NCBI GenBank assembly: GCA_963204915.1 | Contig: CAUJHS010000022.1 | Span: forward strand, 62,001-126,000 | Length of the DNA stretch: 64,000 nucleotides | Direction of reading: 5' to 3' | Origin: Planctomycetota bacterium | Lineage (GTDB): Bacteria; Planctomycetota; Planctomycetia; Pirellulales; Pirellulaceae | Shown here: positions 10,007 through 17,593 of the stretch, piece after piece | Numbering within the stretch: the first letter of the stretch is position 1 | Layout of the letters: each line of letters begins with the position of its first letter | The notes under the pieces: generated by a model | What the model saw: only the letters and a program-made list of their open reading frames with translations | Told to the model about the DNA's origin: nothing | Databases searched by the model: none | Translations under genes and position numbers: made by a program

Positions 10007-10564
10007 CTAGGGTGCCGGGTTTTCGCCGAGCAACGCCTTCAAATGCCGTAATCCTCGAAAGAGGAGTTGCGCAACAGCCCCTTTTGAGCGATCCAAGAGT
10101 TGGGCGGTTTGAGAAAGCGTTAATCCCTGCAGATGGTGGAGTTCGACGGCGCGCCGCTGATCTTCCGGAAGTTGCATGAGCGCATCGGCCAAACGCAGCG
10201 CCCCTTCGCGTTGCATTGCATGTTGACTGGGCGTCGGTTGTTCGTTCGCCAACCACTGGTCGATCCGCATCGACGACGCTTCCAGCGCCGCCTCCAACGA
10301 ACGCTCTCGCTCGAACGCCCGCGCTTGCGAACGATACTTGCGGATCTCGTCGCGAAGGTTATTCGCCAAAATCCGGCGTAACCAGCGCATGCGTGCTTCT
10401 TCGTCGGCAGGAGCCGCTTCGGCCTGGTGGGCTTCCAACAGCGTTTGCTGCACCACCCCCGAAACGTCCACCTTGCCCGCCAGTCGCGGATCCAGTTCTA
10501 GTCGGGCAATAAGCCCAAGAAAACTGCGATATTTCTCCACAAACACGTGCGGGGTCGGCGGCAT
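10007..10564 (-). CDS. ECF-family RNA polymerase sigma factor
   Basis: 185 residues. Region 2 covers about residues 10-80, including the segment ARMRWLRRILANNLRDEIRKY typical of planctomycete ECF sigma factors. Region 4 covers about 125-180, with LPEDQRRAVELHHLQGLTLSQTAQLLDRSKGAVAQLLFRGLRHL as a helix-turn-helix. There is no anti-sigma gene beside it; instead the giant membrane kinase follows on the same strand. In planctomycetes ECF sigma factors paired with Ser/Thr kinases are common, and regulation by phosphorylation is suspected for such pairs. That is inference here. Confidence 0.93.
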   Translation of the reverse strand: MPPTPHVFVEKYRSFLGLIARLELDPRLAGKVDVSGVVQQTLLEAHQAEAAPADEEARMRWLRRILANNLRDEIRKYRSQARAFERERSLEAALEASSMRIDQWLANEQPTPSQHAMQREGALRLADALMQLPEDQRRAVELHHLQGLTLSQTAQLLDRSKGAVAQLLFRGLRHLKALLGENPAP

Positions 10565-10642
10565 GAACGCTTTCCTAAAAGCCCAAGCGTGAAGGCAGCC
10601 TGAAGTTTACGCAAAAAAGAGAGAAATTGCTAAAACTATGTC

Positions 10643-10975
10643 TTACCCCTGAACCGCGGGGTCAAATCGCGCCTCGATGCACGCCATGATATTCGCCAAA
10701 TGCGGTTCGGCGATCGTGTAAAAGACGCGCCGCCCTTCCTTTTCGCTTAAGAGGAAACCACACCGCTGCATCAGCCGGAGATGCTCGGAGGCCATATGGG
10801 AAGGCACCCCGCATGCTTCGGCCAACTCCCCAACCGTGTAACGTCCCCGCAGTAGCATTTGCACAATGCGCAGGCGGTGCGGGTGCGCCAATGTCTTCAG
10901 ACACTCCGCCGCCTGGGAAAGCGCCTCTAAGTCGGTCAAATGGGGGGGCGTGCTTTCGTTTAGCTCTTTAGTCAT
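10643..10975 (-). CDS. ArsR-family winged-helix transcriptional regulator
   Basis: 110 residues, the usual size for the family. The core is LKTLAHPHRLRIVQMLL (helix 2-3), then YTVGELAEACGVPSHMASEHLRLMQ (recognition helix) and a wing GFLLSEKEGRRVFYTI. The classical ELCVCDLC metal site is not present. A single Cys sits in the helix-turn-helix (EACGV), so metal, redox or no ligand are all possible. A GA-rich ribosome site (GAGGAGGAG) lies upstream of the ATG. It is divergent from the universal stress protein gene at 11251, which may be its target. Confidence 0.9.
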   Translation of the reverse strand: MTKELNESTPPHLTDLEALSQAAECLKTLAHPHRLRIVQMLLRGRYTVGELAEACGVPSHMASEHLRLMQRCGFLLSEKEGRRVFYTIAEPHLANIMACIEARFDPAVQG

Positions 10976-11058
10976 GCGCCGTCGTCTCCTCCTCTTCTAA
11001 TTATCGTACCACCCTGCCCCGGCTTCGTCGAAGCGGGAGCAACGACGATTTGCAGGAT

Positions 11059-11074
11059 TGGCGAACGTTTCGCT
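11059..11074 (+). promoter_or_regulatory. Weak sigma-54 promoter candidate for the universal stress gene
   Basis: TGGCGAACGTTTCGCT has the GG-N10-GC core and a TGGC -24 box, but the rest of the -24 box and one -12 base deviate from TGGCACG-N4-TTGC. The predicted transcript start near 11086 would give a leader of about 165 bases. A second GG-N10-GC match at 11107-11122 is weaker still. Confidence 0.3.
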
Positions 11075-11250
11075 TGGCGCTACGGTGCGGCCGCTTCGGT
11101 CATGCCTGGATTCGATTTCGCCGACGCCGTGCCGGTTTCCAAGTCGTCGCGAGCAGATTAACCTACACTCGCGGAACGGTGGAACTCACGTGCGATCGTT
11201 CCCTCGTGGCTCGGCGGTGCGCCGAGCTTACCCGACACAAGGATATTCCT

Positions 11251-11682
11251 ATGAAATGGCCGCCGGAAAACGCGATCGTCGTCCCCGTGGACTTCTCGGA
11301 CCTATCCAAAGAGGCTCTGGAAGCCGCACTGGTTATCGCCGGCAATCCCGCGCGGGTCCGCGTGATTCACGTATTGCCCCGAATTGAGCCGGTTGAGCCC
11401 ATAATGATCGTTGAGGCCGTTGATGACGACTTGCGTTCTCAACACGCCAAAGACATGCTGCGGCAGTGGTTAGATAAAGTTCATCATCCCGATTTGCAAA
11501 TCGATATTGCGTTCGGAGACCCCGGGCACGAAATCGCCCGCTATGCCGAGGAGGTCGGGGCCGACCTGGTCGTGATGCCGTCACACGGCCGGGCCGGCAT
11601 CGCGCGGGTTCTGATCGGCTCGGTTGCGGAACGCACGGTTCGGCTGGCGCACTGCCCTGTGTTGGTACTGCGAAAACCCTGA
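11251..11682 (+). CDS. Universal stress protein, UspA family
   Basis: 143 residues, a single Usp domain. I chose the ATG at 11251 because AAGGA lies about 8 bases upstream and the protein then begins with the first beta-strand (IVVPVDFSDLS). An in-frame start further upstream would add about 67 residues unlike the family. The C-terminal part has DLVVMPSHGRAGIARVLIGS, the ATP-type SHG-x9-GS signature; the first glycine of the usual G-x2-G is a proline here. Usp proteins support survival under starvation, hypoxia or dormancy in many bacteria. It stands at the left edge of the sigma-54 island, with a weak promoter candidate of that type. Confidence 0.92.
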   Translation: MKWPPENAIVVPVDFSDLSKEALEAALVIAGNPARVRVIHVLPRIEPVEPIMIVEAVDDDLRSQHAKDMLRQWLDKVHHPDLQIDIAFGDPGHEIARYAEEVGADLVVMPSHGRAGIARVLIGSVAERTVRLAHCPVLVLRKP

Positions 11683-11836
11683 TTTTATTGGAACGGGCGT
11701 TATCGCACGTTCGCGTCACAAATGCGGGCGTTCGAGCACGCTGTAGCCCAACCTTTCGGGCGCAGTTTTTTCGCCGAGCGTTCAAAACTTTCAGATATCG
11801 TAGGATTGCCGACCGTTGGTCGGATCTCGCTTCCGG

Positions 11837-11852
11837 TGGTCCGCCGATTGCA
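11837..11852 (+). promoter_or_regulatory. Sigma-54 (-24/-12) promoter candidate
   Basis: TGGTCCGCCGATTGCA matches TGGCACG-N4-TTGCA at 10 of 12 specified bases with the required GG-N10-GC spacing. The predicted start of transcription is near 11863, about 40 bases before the ATG of the small membrane protein at 11902, which has its own strong ribosome site. Confidence 0.65.
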
Positions 11853-11901
11853 CCCAATCGTAGCGCCAGCTTTTTTCCACAAAGAGAAAAGGAGGCGTAC
11901 A

Positions 11902-12081
11902 ATGACCAACGCTCGATATTTCCATGCGACATGGGAGTGGGCGTTGACTCGTTGGATTGTGCTGCTGGTTCTGGCTGGAGCACTTTTGTTTGCATTCGCC
12001 ACGAGCACGGCCAGTGCCGCAATTTCTTGCGTAGCGCCAGCAACGGTCGAATCCGCAGTCGCCCTTTCCGCCACTCCGTGA
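11902..12081 (+). CDS. Small single-span membrane or secreted protein
   Basis: 59 residues. The ATG at 11902 follows AAAGGAGGCGTACA, a near-perfect ribosome site, which is the main reason to call this short frame real. The sequence has a short polar N-terminus, then a hydrophobic stretch (WIVLLVLAGALLFAFA) at about residues 18-33, then TASAAISCVAP and a short tail. It could be a one-span membrane protein or a secreted peptide cleaved after an AXA motif. I recognise no family. The same ribosome site and a sigma-54 promoter also precede the small membrane protein at 17902-18120, which suggests co-regulation. Confidence 0.6.
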   Translation: MTNARYFHATWEWALTRWIVLLVLAGALLFAFATSTASAAISCVAPATVESAVALSATP

Positions 12082-12188
12082 GAAGCCAATCGTGGCGGCT
12101 CGACTAATGAAGAACGCCGCTGTTGTGGCAATCAGCGGCGTGGAAACGGCGTTCGGTGTTATCACTGCGGCCAATCAGAATCCCCGCA

Positions 12189-12611
12189 TTACGGGGCGGG
12201 GGCCTCAACATGTTGCACTTGGCGAAGGTAACGGTGACATTCGATACACTTGAGCGTCACGCCCATGTACGCCAAAGCCGCCCCATCTAAGTTTTTCTTC
12301 TGGGCCGCCAATTTTAGCTCTTGAACGCTACGGCGAAAATCGGCGCTTCGCTCATAGTATTCTTGCGTTTCTAACACGTTCCACGAAGCGTCCTGGCTCA
12401 AGAGCGCCATTTGTTGTGCATGACGCGCGATCGCGTCGAAATCCTCAAGAGTCAGCCCTTCCAGGACTCTTTGCGAATGTACCAGCTTGGTGCGCATGAA
12501 GGCTTTGACGTCTTTGGTTCCCTCTTCTTCCTTCGGTTCTTGACCGATCACGGTCGCCAACACCGCCATGCAGGCCACAATCACGGCGCCCCGCGTGAGT
12601 AACCTTCTCAT
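12189..12611 (-). CDS. Small exported c-type cytochrome, cytochrome c-prime-like
   Basis: 140 residues. A signal peptide covers residues 1-23 (LLTRGAVIVACMAVLATVIGQ). A mostly helical body follows, and one haem-binding CIECH lies near the C-terminus (Cys122, Cys125, His126). A C-terminal CxxCH after about 100 helical residues is the arrangement of four-helix cytochromes c-prime, which bind NO or CO or transfer electrons; sequence similarity alone does not prove membership. Its ATG overlaps the stop codon of the FHA gene (12608-12611), so the two are translationally coupled and share the sigma-54 promoter candidate at 13111-13126. Confidence 0.8.
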   Translation of the reverse strand: MRRLLTRGAVIVACMAVLATVIGQEPKEEEGTKDVKAFMRTKLVHSQRVLEGLTLEDFDAIARHAQQMALLSQDASWNVLETQEYYERSADFRRSVQELKLAAQKKNLDGAALAYMGVTLKCIECHRYLRQVQHVEAPAP

Positions 12612-12991
12612 GACTGCTCCTTTTCGGTTTCAGGAATTGAGTTCGGATCGGCAGGTCGAACGTCCACGCGAAATCGGGAAACCCCTAGTAAGATTACGTC
12701 ACCCGAGTGAAGCATAGCTTGAGCTACGCGGTCTTCATTAACATAAACGCCGTGGCGCGATTCCAAGTCGCGGATCATTAAGTGGCCGTCCCGTTCGTAG
12801 AATTCGCAATGATTGCGGCTCACCCAAGGATCGGCCAAGCGTACGTCAGCATGGCTACTGCGTCCGAGAACGGCCGGAGTGTGAAAAGCAAGCGTGTCAT
12901 CGTGATCCGCCCACCAATCAATAGGTATCAGGCGAATCTCATTTTGTGTGTCGTGCTTCCAAAGTCCGCGTATTTCTTGAAATGGGAACAC
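12608..12991 (-). CDS. FHA-domain protein
   Basis: I prefer the GTG at 12989-12991 (127 residues). It has GGAGG with ideal spacing, and the promoter candidate at 13111-13126 would start transcription near 13100, downstream of the longer in-frame ATG at 13198. The forkhead-associated domain covers about residues 40-115: VLGRSSHADVRLADPWVSRNHCEF, then DLESRHGVYVNEDRV and a last strand. FHA domains bind phosphothreonine, so this protein may read the output of the Ser/Thr kinases of this cell. No membrane segment is seen. It is the first gene of a two-gene unit with the small cytochrome c, an unusual pairing. Confidence 0.85.
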   Translation of the reverse strand: MFPFQEIRGLWKHDTQNEIRLIPIDWWADHDDTLAFHTPAVLGRSSHADVRLADPWVSRNHCEFYERDGHLMIRDLESRHGVYVNEDRVAQAMLHSGDVILLGVSRFRVDVRPADPNSIPETEKEQS

Positions 12992-13110
12992 GTTTACCTC
13001 CTCCGACGAAAAGGCTAACCGCCAGTTGCTATTTCGTGATAGAGCCTCCCTGCGCGTTTTTCGGGTTTTTGATGAAACGTGCGATCCGTCGCGTAACAGG
13101 ATTCTTACGT

Positions 13111-13126
13111 CGCAAACACTGTGCCG
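13111..13126 (-). promoter_or_regulatory. Sigma-54 (-24/-12) promoter candidate for the FHA/cytochrome unit
   Basis: On the minus strand CGGCACAGTGTTTGCG has GGCAC-N5-TTGC, a full match to the central bases of the consensus. The predicted start near 13100 lies about 110 bases before the preferred GTG at 12991. Confidence 0.7.
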
Positions 13127-13178
13127 CCCCCCAGGAGTGTAGCGAAAATCTATGACCCAGAAACGCATGTAGAACCGC

Positions 13179-13201
13179 AAAGTGTTTACGCCAAACACTT
13201 T
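13179..13201. repeat. Perfect inverted repeat upstream of the FHA promoter
   Basis: AAAGTGTTT and AAACACTTT, separated by ACGCC, form a perfect 9-base palindrome. It lies about 53 bases upstream of the -24 element at 13111-13126. It may be an activator-binding site (sigma-54 activators bind dyad sites upstream) or part of a terminator. Confidence 0.5.
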
Positions 13202-13586
13202 ATTGCTGAAGCCAGAGTTTCCAAGGGTTTCTAAGTGGAATCTTTCCGGCCAAGTGCAAGCACCTTTTCGCCTTAGCCGGATAAAGTCGCACTGTCCAAG
13301 CCAGAGATTGCGCTAATTCCACGCACGGAAACAAACGACAAGAGATGCGGATCTTTCCCCAAAAATTCGCATGGCTTTTTGCGGTTCAAATAACCTGTGT
13401 CACCAGTGAGCTTCGGTCACCCCAGTTTAATTAATGGGCTGCGCCGCGCGCGACGGATTTGAAGACCGCCTAAACCGAACCATCCTGGGCTGTGCACAAG
13501 AGTTTCTTCTTGCGACCGCGCGCCGTGCGAATTCGCACACACCGCGCGCGCGTCGTGCGGGAGTTGGGCAGCTTCCCGCTTGCGAA
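13202..13586. other. Intergenic region, nothing supported
   Basis: This is the upstream flank of the FHA unit and the downstream flank of the CBS gene. GC-rich and AT-rich patches alternate. I found no gene, ribosome site or strong hairpin. Confidence 0.4.
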
Positions 13587-14072
13587 TTAGACTCCTGACG
13601 CATTTTTTTCACGCTTAAGATGCGTCAGCAATTCGACGTCCATCTCCTGAACGGAATTCAACAGCGCCGCAACCACGTCCATCGTGCTCAGCACGCCTTG
13701 CAGGCGACCGCTCGGCCCAAGTACTGGCAAGCGATGAATGTGGTTGTTCGACATTGTCGCCGCTGCCGCCAGCAAAAGCGCGTCGGACGTGGTCGTGAAA
13801 ATGCGCAACGTCGCGTACTCGCGCACTCGTTCATGGGAGTTAAACGTCACAGTTGTGGCGTTTTCTCTTGGTTTTAGCAGGTCTGCCACACTAAACACGC
13901 CAACACAGGCGCCATTCTTGTCCACGACGGGCGCCCACGTAATATGATGCTGCGAGAACACTTCAGCCGCTTCGGCCAGCGTTTGATCCAAGTTCACAGA
14001 AATTGCATGAGGACTCATGGCGTCCTCAACTCGTAACGAACGCAGCCGGTCGATAGCGGTATTGGTCATCAT
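13587..14072 (-). CDS. Tandem CBS-domain protein
   Basis: 161 residues with two CBS motifs forming one Bateman module. The first (about residues 16-70) is VEDAMSPHAISVNLDQTLAEAAEVFSQHHITWAPVVDKNG. The second (about 85-145) holds TTTSDALLLAAAATMSNNHIHRLPVLGPSGRLQGVLSTMDVV. No catalytic or DNA-binding domain is attached, so it is a free-standing sensor of adenosine-type nucleotides. Stand-alone CBS proteins occur in hypoxia and dormancy regulons of other bacteria. It is divergent from the NtrC-type activator gene and has a sigma-54 promoter candidate 52 bases before its ATG. Confidence 0.92.
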   Translation of the reverse strand: MMTNTAIDRLRSLRVEDAMSPHAISVNLDQTLAEAAEVFSQHHITWAPVVDKNGACVGVFSVADLLKPRENATTVTFNSHERVREYATLRIFTTTSDALLLAAAATMSNNHIHRLPVLGPSGRLQGVLSTMDVVAALLNSVQEMDVELLTHLKREKNASGV

Positions 14073-14134
14073 GGACAGGGTGGGTTGGATGGCACACTAC
14101 GCGGCCCCGAGCGAGACCGCCCCACATTTATAGC

Positions 14135-14150
14135 AGCAACTCGGGCGCCA
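14135..14150 (-). promoter_or_regulatory. Sigma-54 (-24/-12) promoter candidate for the CBS gene
   Basis: On the minus strand TGGCGCCCGAGTTGCT has TGGC and TTGC with GG-N10-GC spacing. The predicted start near 14124 gives a leader of about 52 bases to the ATG at 14072. It nearly duplicates the divergent element at 14182-14197. Confidence 0.7.
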
Positions 14151-14181
14151 GGGGCGTACAATTAGGTCGCGTTTGAATAGT

Positions 14182-14197
14182 TGGCGCGTGAGTTGCT
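14182..14197 (+). promoter_or_regulatory. Sigma-54 (-24/-12) promoter candidate for the NtrC-type activator
   Basis: TGGCGCGTGAGTTGCT differs from TGGCACG-N4-TTGC at one specified base. The predicted start near 14208 lies 86 bases before the chosen ATG (14294). This would place the activator gene under sigma-54 itself, suggesting autoregulation. Confidence 0.72.
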
Positions 14198-14293
14198 TTT
14201 GAGCCTTGCGGCTAATAACGTAACTCCAACCGATGATGCGCCGTGCTTTCTCCTTTCACACCCGAATTCGCATCTTCTTCTAGCCATCCATCC

Positions 14294-15643
14294 ATGTCTG
14301 ACGTTCAGATCGATTTGCTTGTCGTGGATGACGACGATGAGTTTCGTAGCACGCTGGTGCGGCGATTTACGCATCGTGGCTTTCACGTGCATGAGGCCTC
14401 TAGCGCTGACGAAGCGTTAGCTTTAGCACAACGCCGAGAATTCGACGTGGCCGTGTTCGATATGGTCATGCCGGGCCGGTCGGGGCTGGAGCTACTCAAA
14501 GATTTTAAAACCACACATGGCGACTGTGAGGTTATCCTCCTCACAGGACAAGGCAGCATCGAAACCGCCGTTCAAGCCATGAAACTGGGCGCCTATGACT
14601 TCATCACTAAGCCGTTTCCACTGAAAGATTTGGAAACGCTGATCGAAAAGGCCAACGAACGGCGCAAACTACGCAAGGAAAATCTACAGCTCAAAACTTT
14701 GCTGGAACGCACCGAGCCCGCCTCCGAGATGATCGGCCGCTCGCCCGCGATGCAGGAAATCTTTCGCCTTATCGATCGGGCGGGCCCTAGTGAGAAGGCG
14801 ATTCTCATTCAAGGCGAGAGCGGTTCGGGCAAAGAGTTGGTAGCCCGCGCGCTACACCGTGCAAGCCGCCGCGCCAACAAGCCCATGGTAGTCATCAACT
14901 GCGCCGCGCTTCCCGAAACCTTGCTGGAGAGCGAATTGTTCGGTCACGAAAAAGGTGCTTTCACGGGAGCTGTGGCGGCTAAGCCTGGCTTGTTCGAAGT
15001 TGCCGATGGGGGCACGTTGTTTATCGACGAAATTGGCGAGTTGCCTGGTTCGCTTCAGGCGAAACTACTGCGCGTGTTGGAGGATGGTTCGCTCCGGAGG
15101 ATCGGCTCGCTCAAAGAGCGACGCGTCGACGTACGCCTCCTGGCAGCGACCAACCGCAACTTGGCCGACGAAGTCGAAAGCGGCCAATTTCGCGAAGATC
15201 TGTATTACCGCATCAATGTGATGTCGCTGGAGTTGCCTTCGTTGCGGGAGCGCACCGGAGACATTCCCCTGTTGGTGAAGCACTTTCTTAAACCCGGTTG
15301 GGAGATTGACCCCGAGGCGTTGCACGCCATTGAGCGGTATCCGTGGCCCGGAAATGTACGACAATTGATGAACGCGCTCGAGCGGGCCAAGATCATGTCC
15401 GACGGACCCACCATTCATGTCCGTGACTTGCCGCGTGAGATCACGCATTACTCGCCCGAGGTGGAAGGCGCCGGCCCTATGGAAACCGACGATCTTTCGC
15501 TGATCGCTCGATCAAAAATTGTGGAAGTGCTGCGGCGTGAAGCGGGCAACAAAACGCGCGCCGCGCAAGCATTGAACATTGACCGACGTAAACTGTATCG
15601 CCTGCTCGAGAAGTATCACATCGCCGATACGGAACTGCATTAG
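14294..15643 (+). CDS. NtrC-family sigma-54-dependent response regulator
   Basis: 449 residues in the classical three-domain order. The receiver covers residues 6-120, with acidic pocket VVDDDDE, phospho-acceptor Asp56 (VFDMVMPG) and the conserved TKPF Lys near 108. The AAA+ sigma-54 interaction domain follows, with Walker A GESGSGKE, the sigma-54 contact loop GAFTGA, Walker B-type GGTLFIDEIGELP and the Arg-finger region. The C-terminal Fis-type helix-turn-helix is KTRAAQALNIDRRKLYRLLEKY. ATG 14294 is preferred over an in-frame GTG at 14243; neither has a good ribosome site. A protoglobin histidine kinase follows on the same strand and is the likely partner. Its targets are probably the -24/-12 promoters nearby. 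Confidence 0.96.
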   Translation: MSDVQIDLLVVDDDDEFRSTLVRRFTHRGFHVHEASSADEALALAQRREFDVAVFDMVMPGRSGLELLKDFKTTHGDCEVILLTGQGSIETAVQAMKLGAYDFITKPFPLKDLETLIEKANERRKLRKENLQLKTLLERTEPASEMIGRSPAMQEIFRLIDRAGPSEKAILIQGESGSGKELVARALHRASRRANKPMVVINCAALPETLLESELFGHEKGAFTGAVAAKPGLFEVADGGTLFIDEIGELPGSLQAKLLRVLEDGSLRRIGSLKERRVDVRLLAATNRNLADEVESGQFREDLYYRINVMSLELPSLRERTGDIPLLVKHFLKPGWEIDPEALHAIERYPWPGNVRQLMNALERAKIMSDGPTIHVRDLPREITHYSPEVEGAGPMETDDLSLIARSKIVEVLRREAGNKTRAAQALNIDRRKLYRLLEKYHIADTELH

Positions 15644-15708
15644 GCGTCGGTTAGCTTCGCTCAATAGGGCGCAACGTTTGAACTGAGCGATGCCGTCTTG
15701 CCTGCGGG

Positions 15709-15732
15709 AAACGCCCAACTTCAGGGCGTTTT
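15709..15732 (+). terminator. Hairpin terminator after the NtrC-type gene
   Basis: AAACGCCC and GGGCGTTT with a 7-base loop, ending in four T, lies 66 bases after the stop codon at 15643. It fits a weak intrinsic terminator, which would make the following kinase gene separately transcribed. Confidence 0.5.
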
Positions 15733-15756
15733 CGACGCGTTCTGAGCGTTCGCAGC

Positions 15757-15771
15757 GCACAAGTTTTGTGC
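15757..15771. repeat. Short palindrome upstream of the first globin kinase
   Basis: GCACAAGTTTTGTGC is a 6-base dyad with a 3-base centre, about 105 bases before the ATG at 15876. It could be an operator, but no -24/-12 element was found in this gap. Confidence 0.35.
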
Positions 15772-15875
15772 AACATGAAAGCTCATTTCGAGCCGCGTCT
15801 TCCGGTCAAGCATTTTCTGGTCACGGTCCATGCATTAGCATCACAATCGTGAGTTTATCCTTCGTGGGCGCGTCG

Positions 15876-17471
15876 ATGGATCCTGAGCAACTTTTTCAAC
15901 GTTACCAAGATTTGCAACAGTATGTCGGCTGGACAGCGGACGACGTTGCGCGCATTCGTGAAGCTGCTCCGCAGATCGCGCCCTACGTTCCGCAATTGAT
16001 CGACGACTTTTATCGCGAAATCCAGCGTCATGAGGCGACGGCGCGCGTAATCACCGGCAGCGATGCGCAAATTGCACGCCTTAAGCACACGCTACGCGGC
16101 TGGATCGAACAGCTTTTCGCCGGTTGTTACGATCAAGACTACGTAGTGCAACGCTGGCGGGTCGGGAGACGTCATGCGGAGATCGGACTCGACCAAACCT
16201 ACGCCAGCGCCGCGCTTTCCCGGTTGCGTGACGGCATGCTCAAGGAGTTGTGTCATAACTGGGACGGCGATCGCTCCCGCTTGCCCGACGTCGTTCGATC
16301 AATGAACCGATTGCTCGATTTGGACCTGGCCATTATCGAAGACTCGTACAAGGCCGAACATGTTGAGCGTCGCCAGCGGGCCGAGCGAGACCGCCTCAAC
16401 GCCATGCTGCACGAGGAACGCGAGTTTTCCGAAGGCTTGCTCGCGAAAGCTCATGCCGTGGTGCTTGTGCTCGATCTGCAAGCCCATATCGTGCGGTTTA
16501 ACGCCTATCTTGCCGACCTTTGTGGTTTTCCCCTCGAGGAGGTGCAGGGATACGATTGGTTCGAACGATTGGTCCCGCTGGAGGACCGCTCCCGCGCTCG
16601 GGAGGCATTCGCGCAGGCAATTCGAGAGGGAGAAACCGCAGGCGTGGTGCACGGAATTCTCACCCGCGAGGGCCCCCGGCGCCGCATTTCCTGGTCGAAT
16701 AAAGTGTTGAAAGATGCGGCGGGAGCGTCGTTCGCCGTCTTGGTCATGGGACATGACATTACCGAGCTAGAGCAAGCCCAGCAGCGCGCACTACAAACCC
16801 AGCGTTTGGCGACGATCGGACAAATGGCGGCGGCGCTCGCTCATGAAGGCCGGAACGCTTTGCAACGCATTCAGGCGAACGCCGAAACCTTGGAGTTCGA
16901 GCTGGAGAGTGATCCTAGCGCCATCGAATTGATCGCGCGAATTCAGCGCGCCGGCGAAGATCTTCGCCGGCTTTTTGACGAAATCCGCGGTTTCGCAGCC
17001 CCCGTCAATTTGGATCGGAGCGAGTGCTCCTTGGCCAGCGTCTGGCGCGAGGCTTGGGAATTGCTCGCAACGCAGCGCAAGGGACGCGAAGCAACGCTCA
17101 TTGAAGAAGCCTGTGACGCAGATCTCACTTGCGTCGTGGATCGCTTCCGCATCGTGCAGGTTTTCCGCAATTTGTTGGAAAACTCGCTCGCAGCGTGCTC
17201 CGACCCAGCGGTGATTCGCATCACTTGCTCGGAAATCATTTTTGATGGACGCCCCGCACTACACGTCACCGTGCGCGATAACGGACCGGGGATTACTCCC
17301 GAACACCGAGGACGCGTTTTCGAGCCTTTCTTTTCCACGAAAACCCGAGGTATCGGCTTGGGAATGGCGATTGCGAGGCGCAATATCGAAGCCCATGGCG
17401 GAGTTATCGAGATCGGCGGCGCTTCCGGCGGTGGGGCCGAGATCATCGTGATTATCCCGCGATCTCCGTAA
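15876..17471 (+). CDS. Protoglobin-coupled PAS histidine kinase
   Basis: 531 residues from ATG 15876, chosen because the paralogue at 19186 begins at the same point. Residues 1-165 form a protoglobin (globin-coupled sensor, PF11563) with RRHAEIGLDQTY, placing the proximal haem His at about residue 100. A short helical linker leads to a PAS domain at about 185-295. The dimerisation/phospho-acceptor region has LAHEGRNALQR with His323, and the ATPase domain has NLLENS, DNGPGI and GIGLGMAI. There is no membrane segment, so it is a soluble haem sensor. Globin-coupled sensors detect O2, NO or CO. The H-box reads RNALQR in place of the usual RNPL. It follows the sigma-54 activator and is its likely partner. 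Confidence 0.93.
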   Translation: MDPEQLFQRYQDLQQYVGWTADDVARIREAAPQIAPYVPQLIDDFYREIQRHEATARVITGSDAQIARLKHTLRGWIEQLFAGCYDQDYVVQRWRVGRRHAEIGLDQTYASAALSRLRDGMLKELCHNWDGDRSRLPDVVRSMNRLLDLDLAIIEDSYKAEHVERRQRAERDRLNAMLHEEREFSEGLLAKAHAVVLVLDLQAHIVRFNAYLADLCGFPLEEVQGYDWFERLVPLEDRSRAREAFAQAIREGETAGVVHGILTREGPRRRISWSNKVLKDAAGASFAVLVMGHDITELEQAQQRALQTQRLATIGQMAAALAHEGRNALQRIQANAETLEFELESDPSAIELIARIQRAGEDLRRLFDEIRGFAAPVNLDRSECSLASVWREAWELLATQRKGREATLIEEACDADLTCVVDRFRIVQVFRNLLENSLAACSDPAVIRITCSEIIFDGRPALHVTVRDNGPGITPEHRGRVFEPFFSTKTRGIGLGMAIARRNIEAHGGVIEIGGASGGGAEIIVIIPRSP

Positions 17472-17571
17472 CAGCCGCCTCGGCCATTTCGAACTCGAAT
17501 TCAAACGCGGTTTGCGTCAGGAGGATGTGATCGCGGGCGATGCGATACTGCGAAGCCCGGTCAAGAAACGA

Positions 17572-17593
17572 CGACGGGCCTTGCGGCCCGTCG
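17572..17593 (+). terminator. Strong GC hairpin after the globin kinase
   Basis: CGACGGGCC, loop TTGC, then GGCCCGTCG form a perfect 9-base stem about 100 bases past the stop at 17471. The T-run after it is poor, so its role as an intrinsic terminator is uncertain. Confidence 0.45.

Noticed and set aside
12992-13198. Longer FHA protein starting at the ATG at 13198
   Set aside because: The ATG falls inside a palindrome, has no ribosome site and lies upstream of the predicted transcript start; the GTG at 12991 has GGAGG.
14090-14105. A perfect TGGCAC followed by ACTACGCGGC on the plus strand
   Set aside because: The -24 half matches, but the -12 position holds GG where GC is needed, so it is not a sigma-54 promoter. 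The better element is at 14182.
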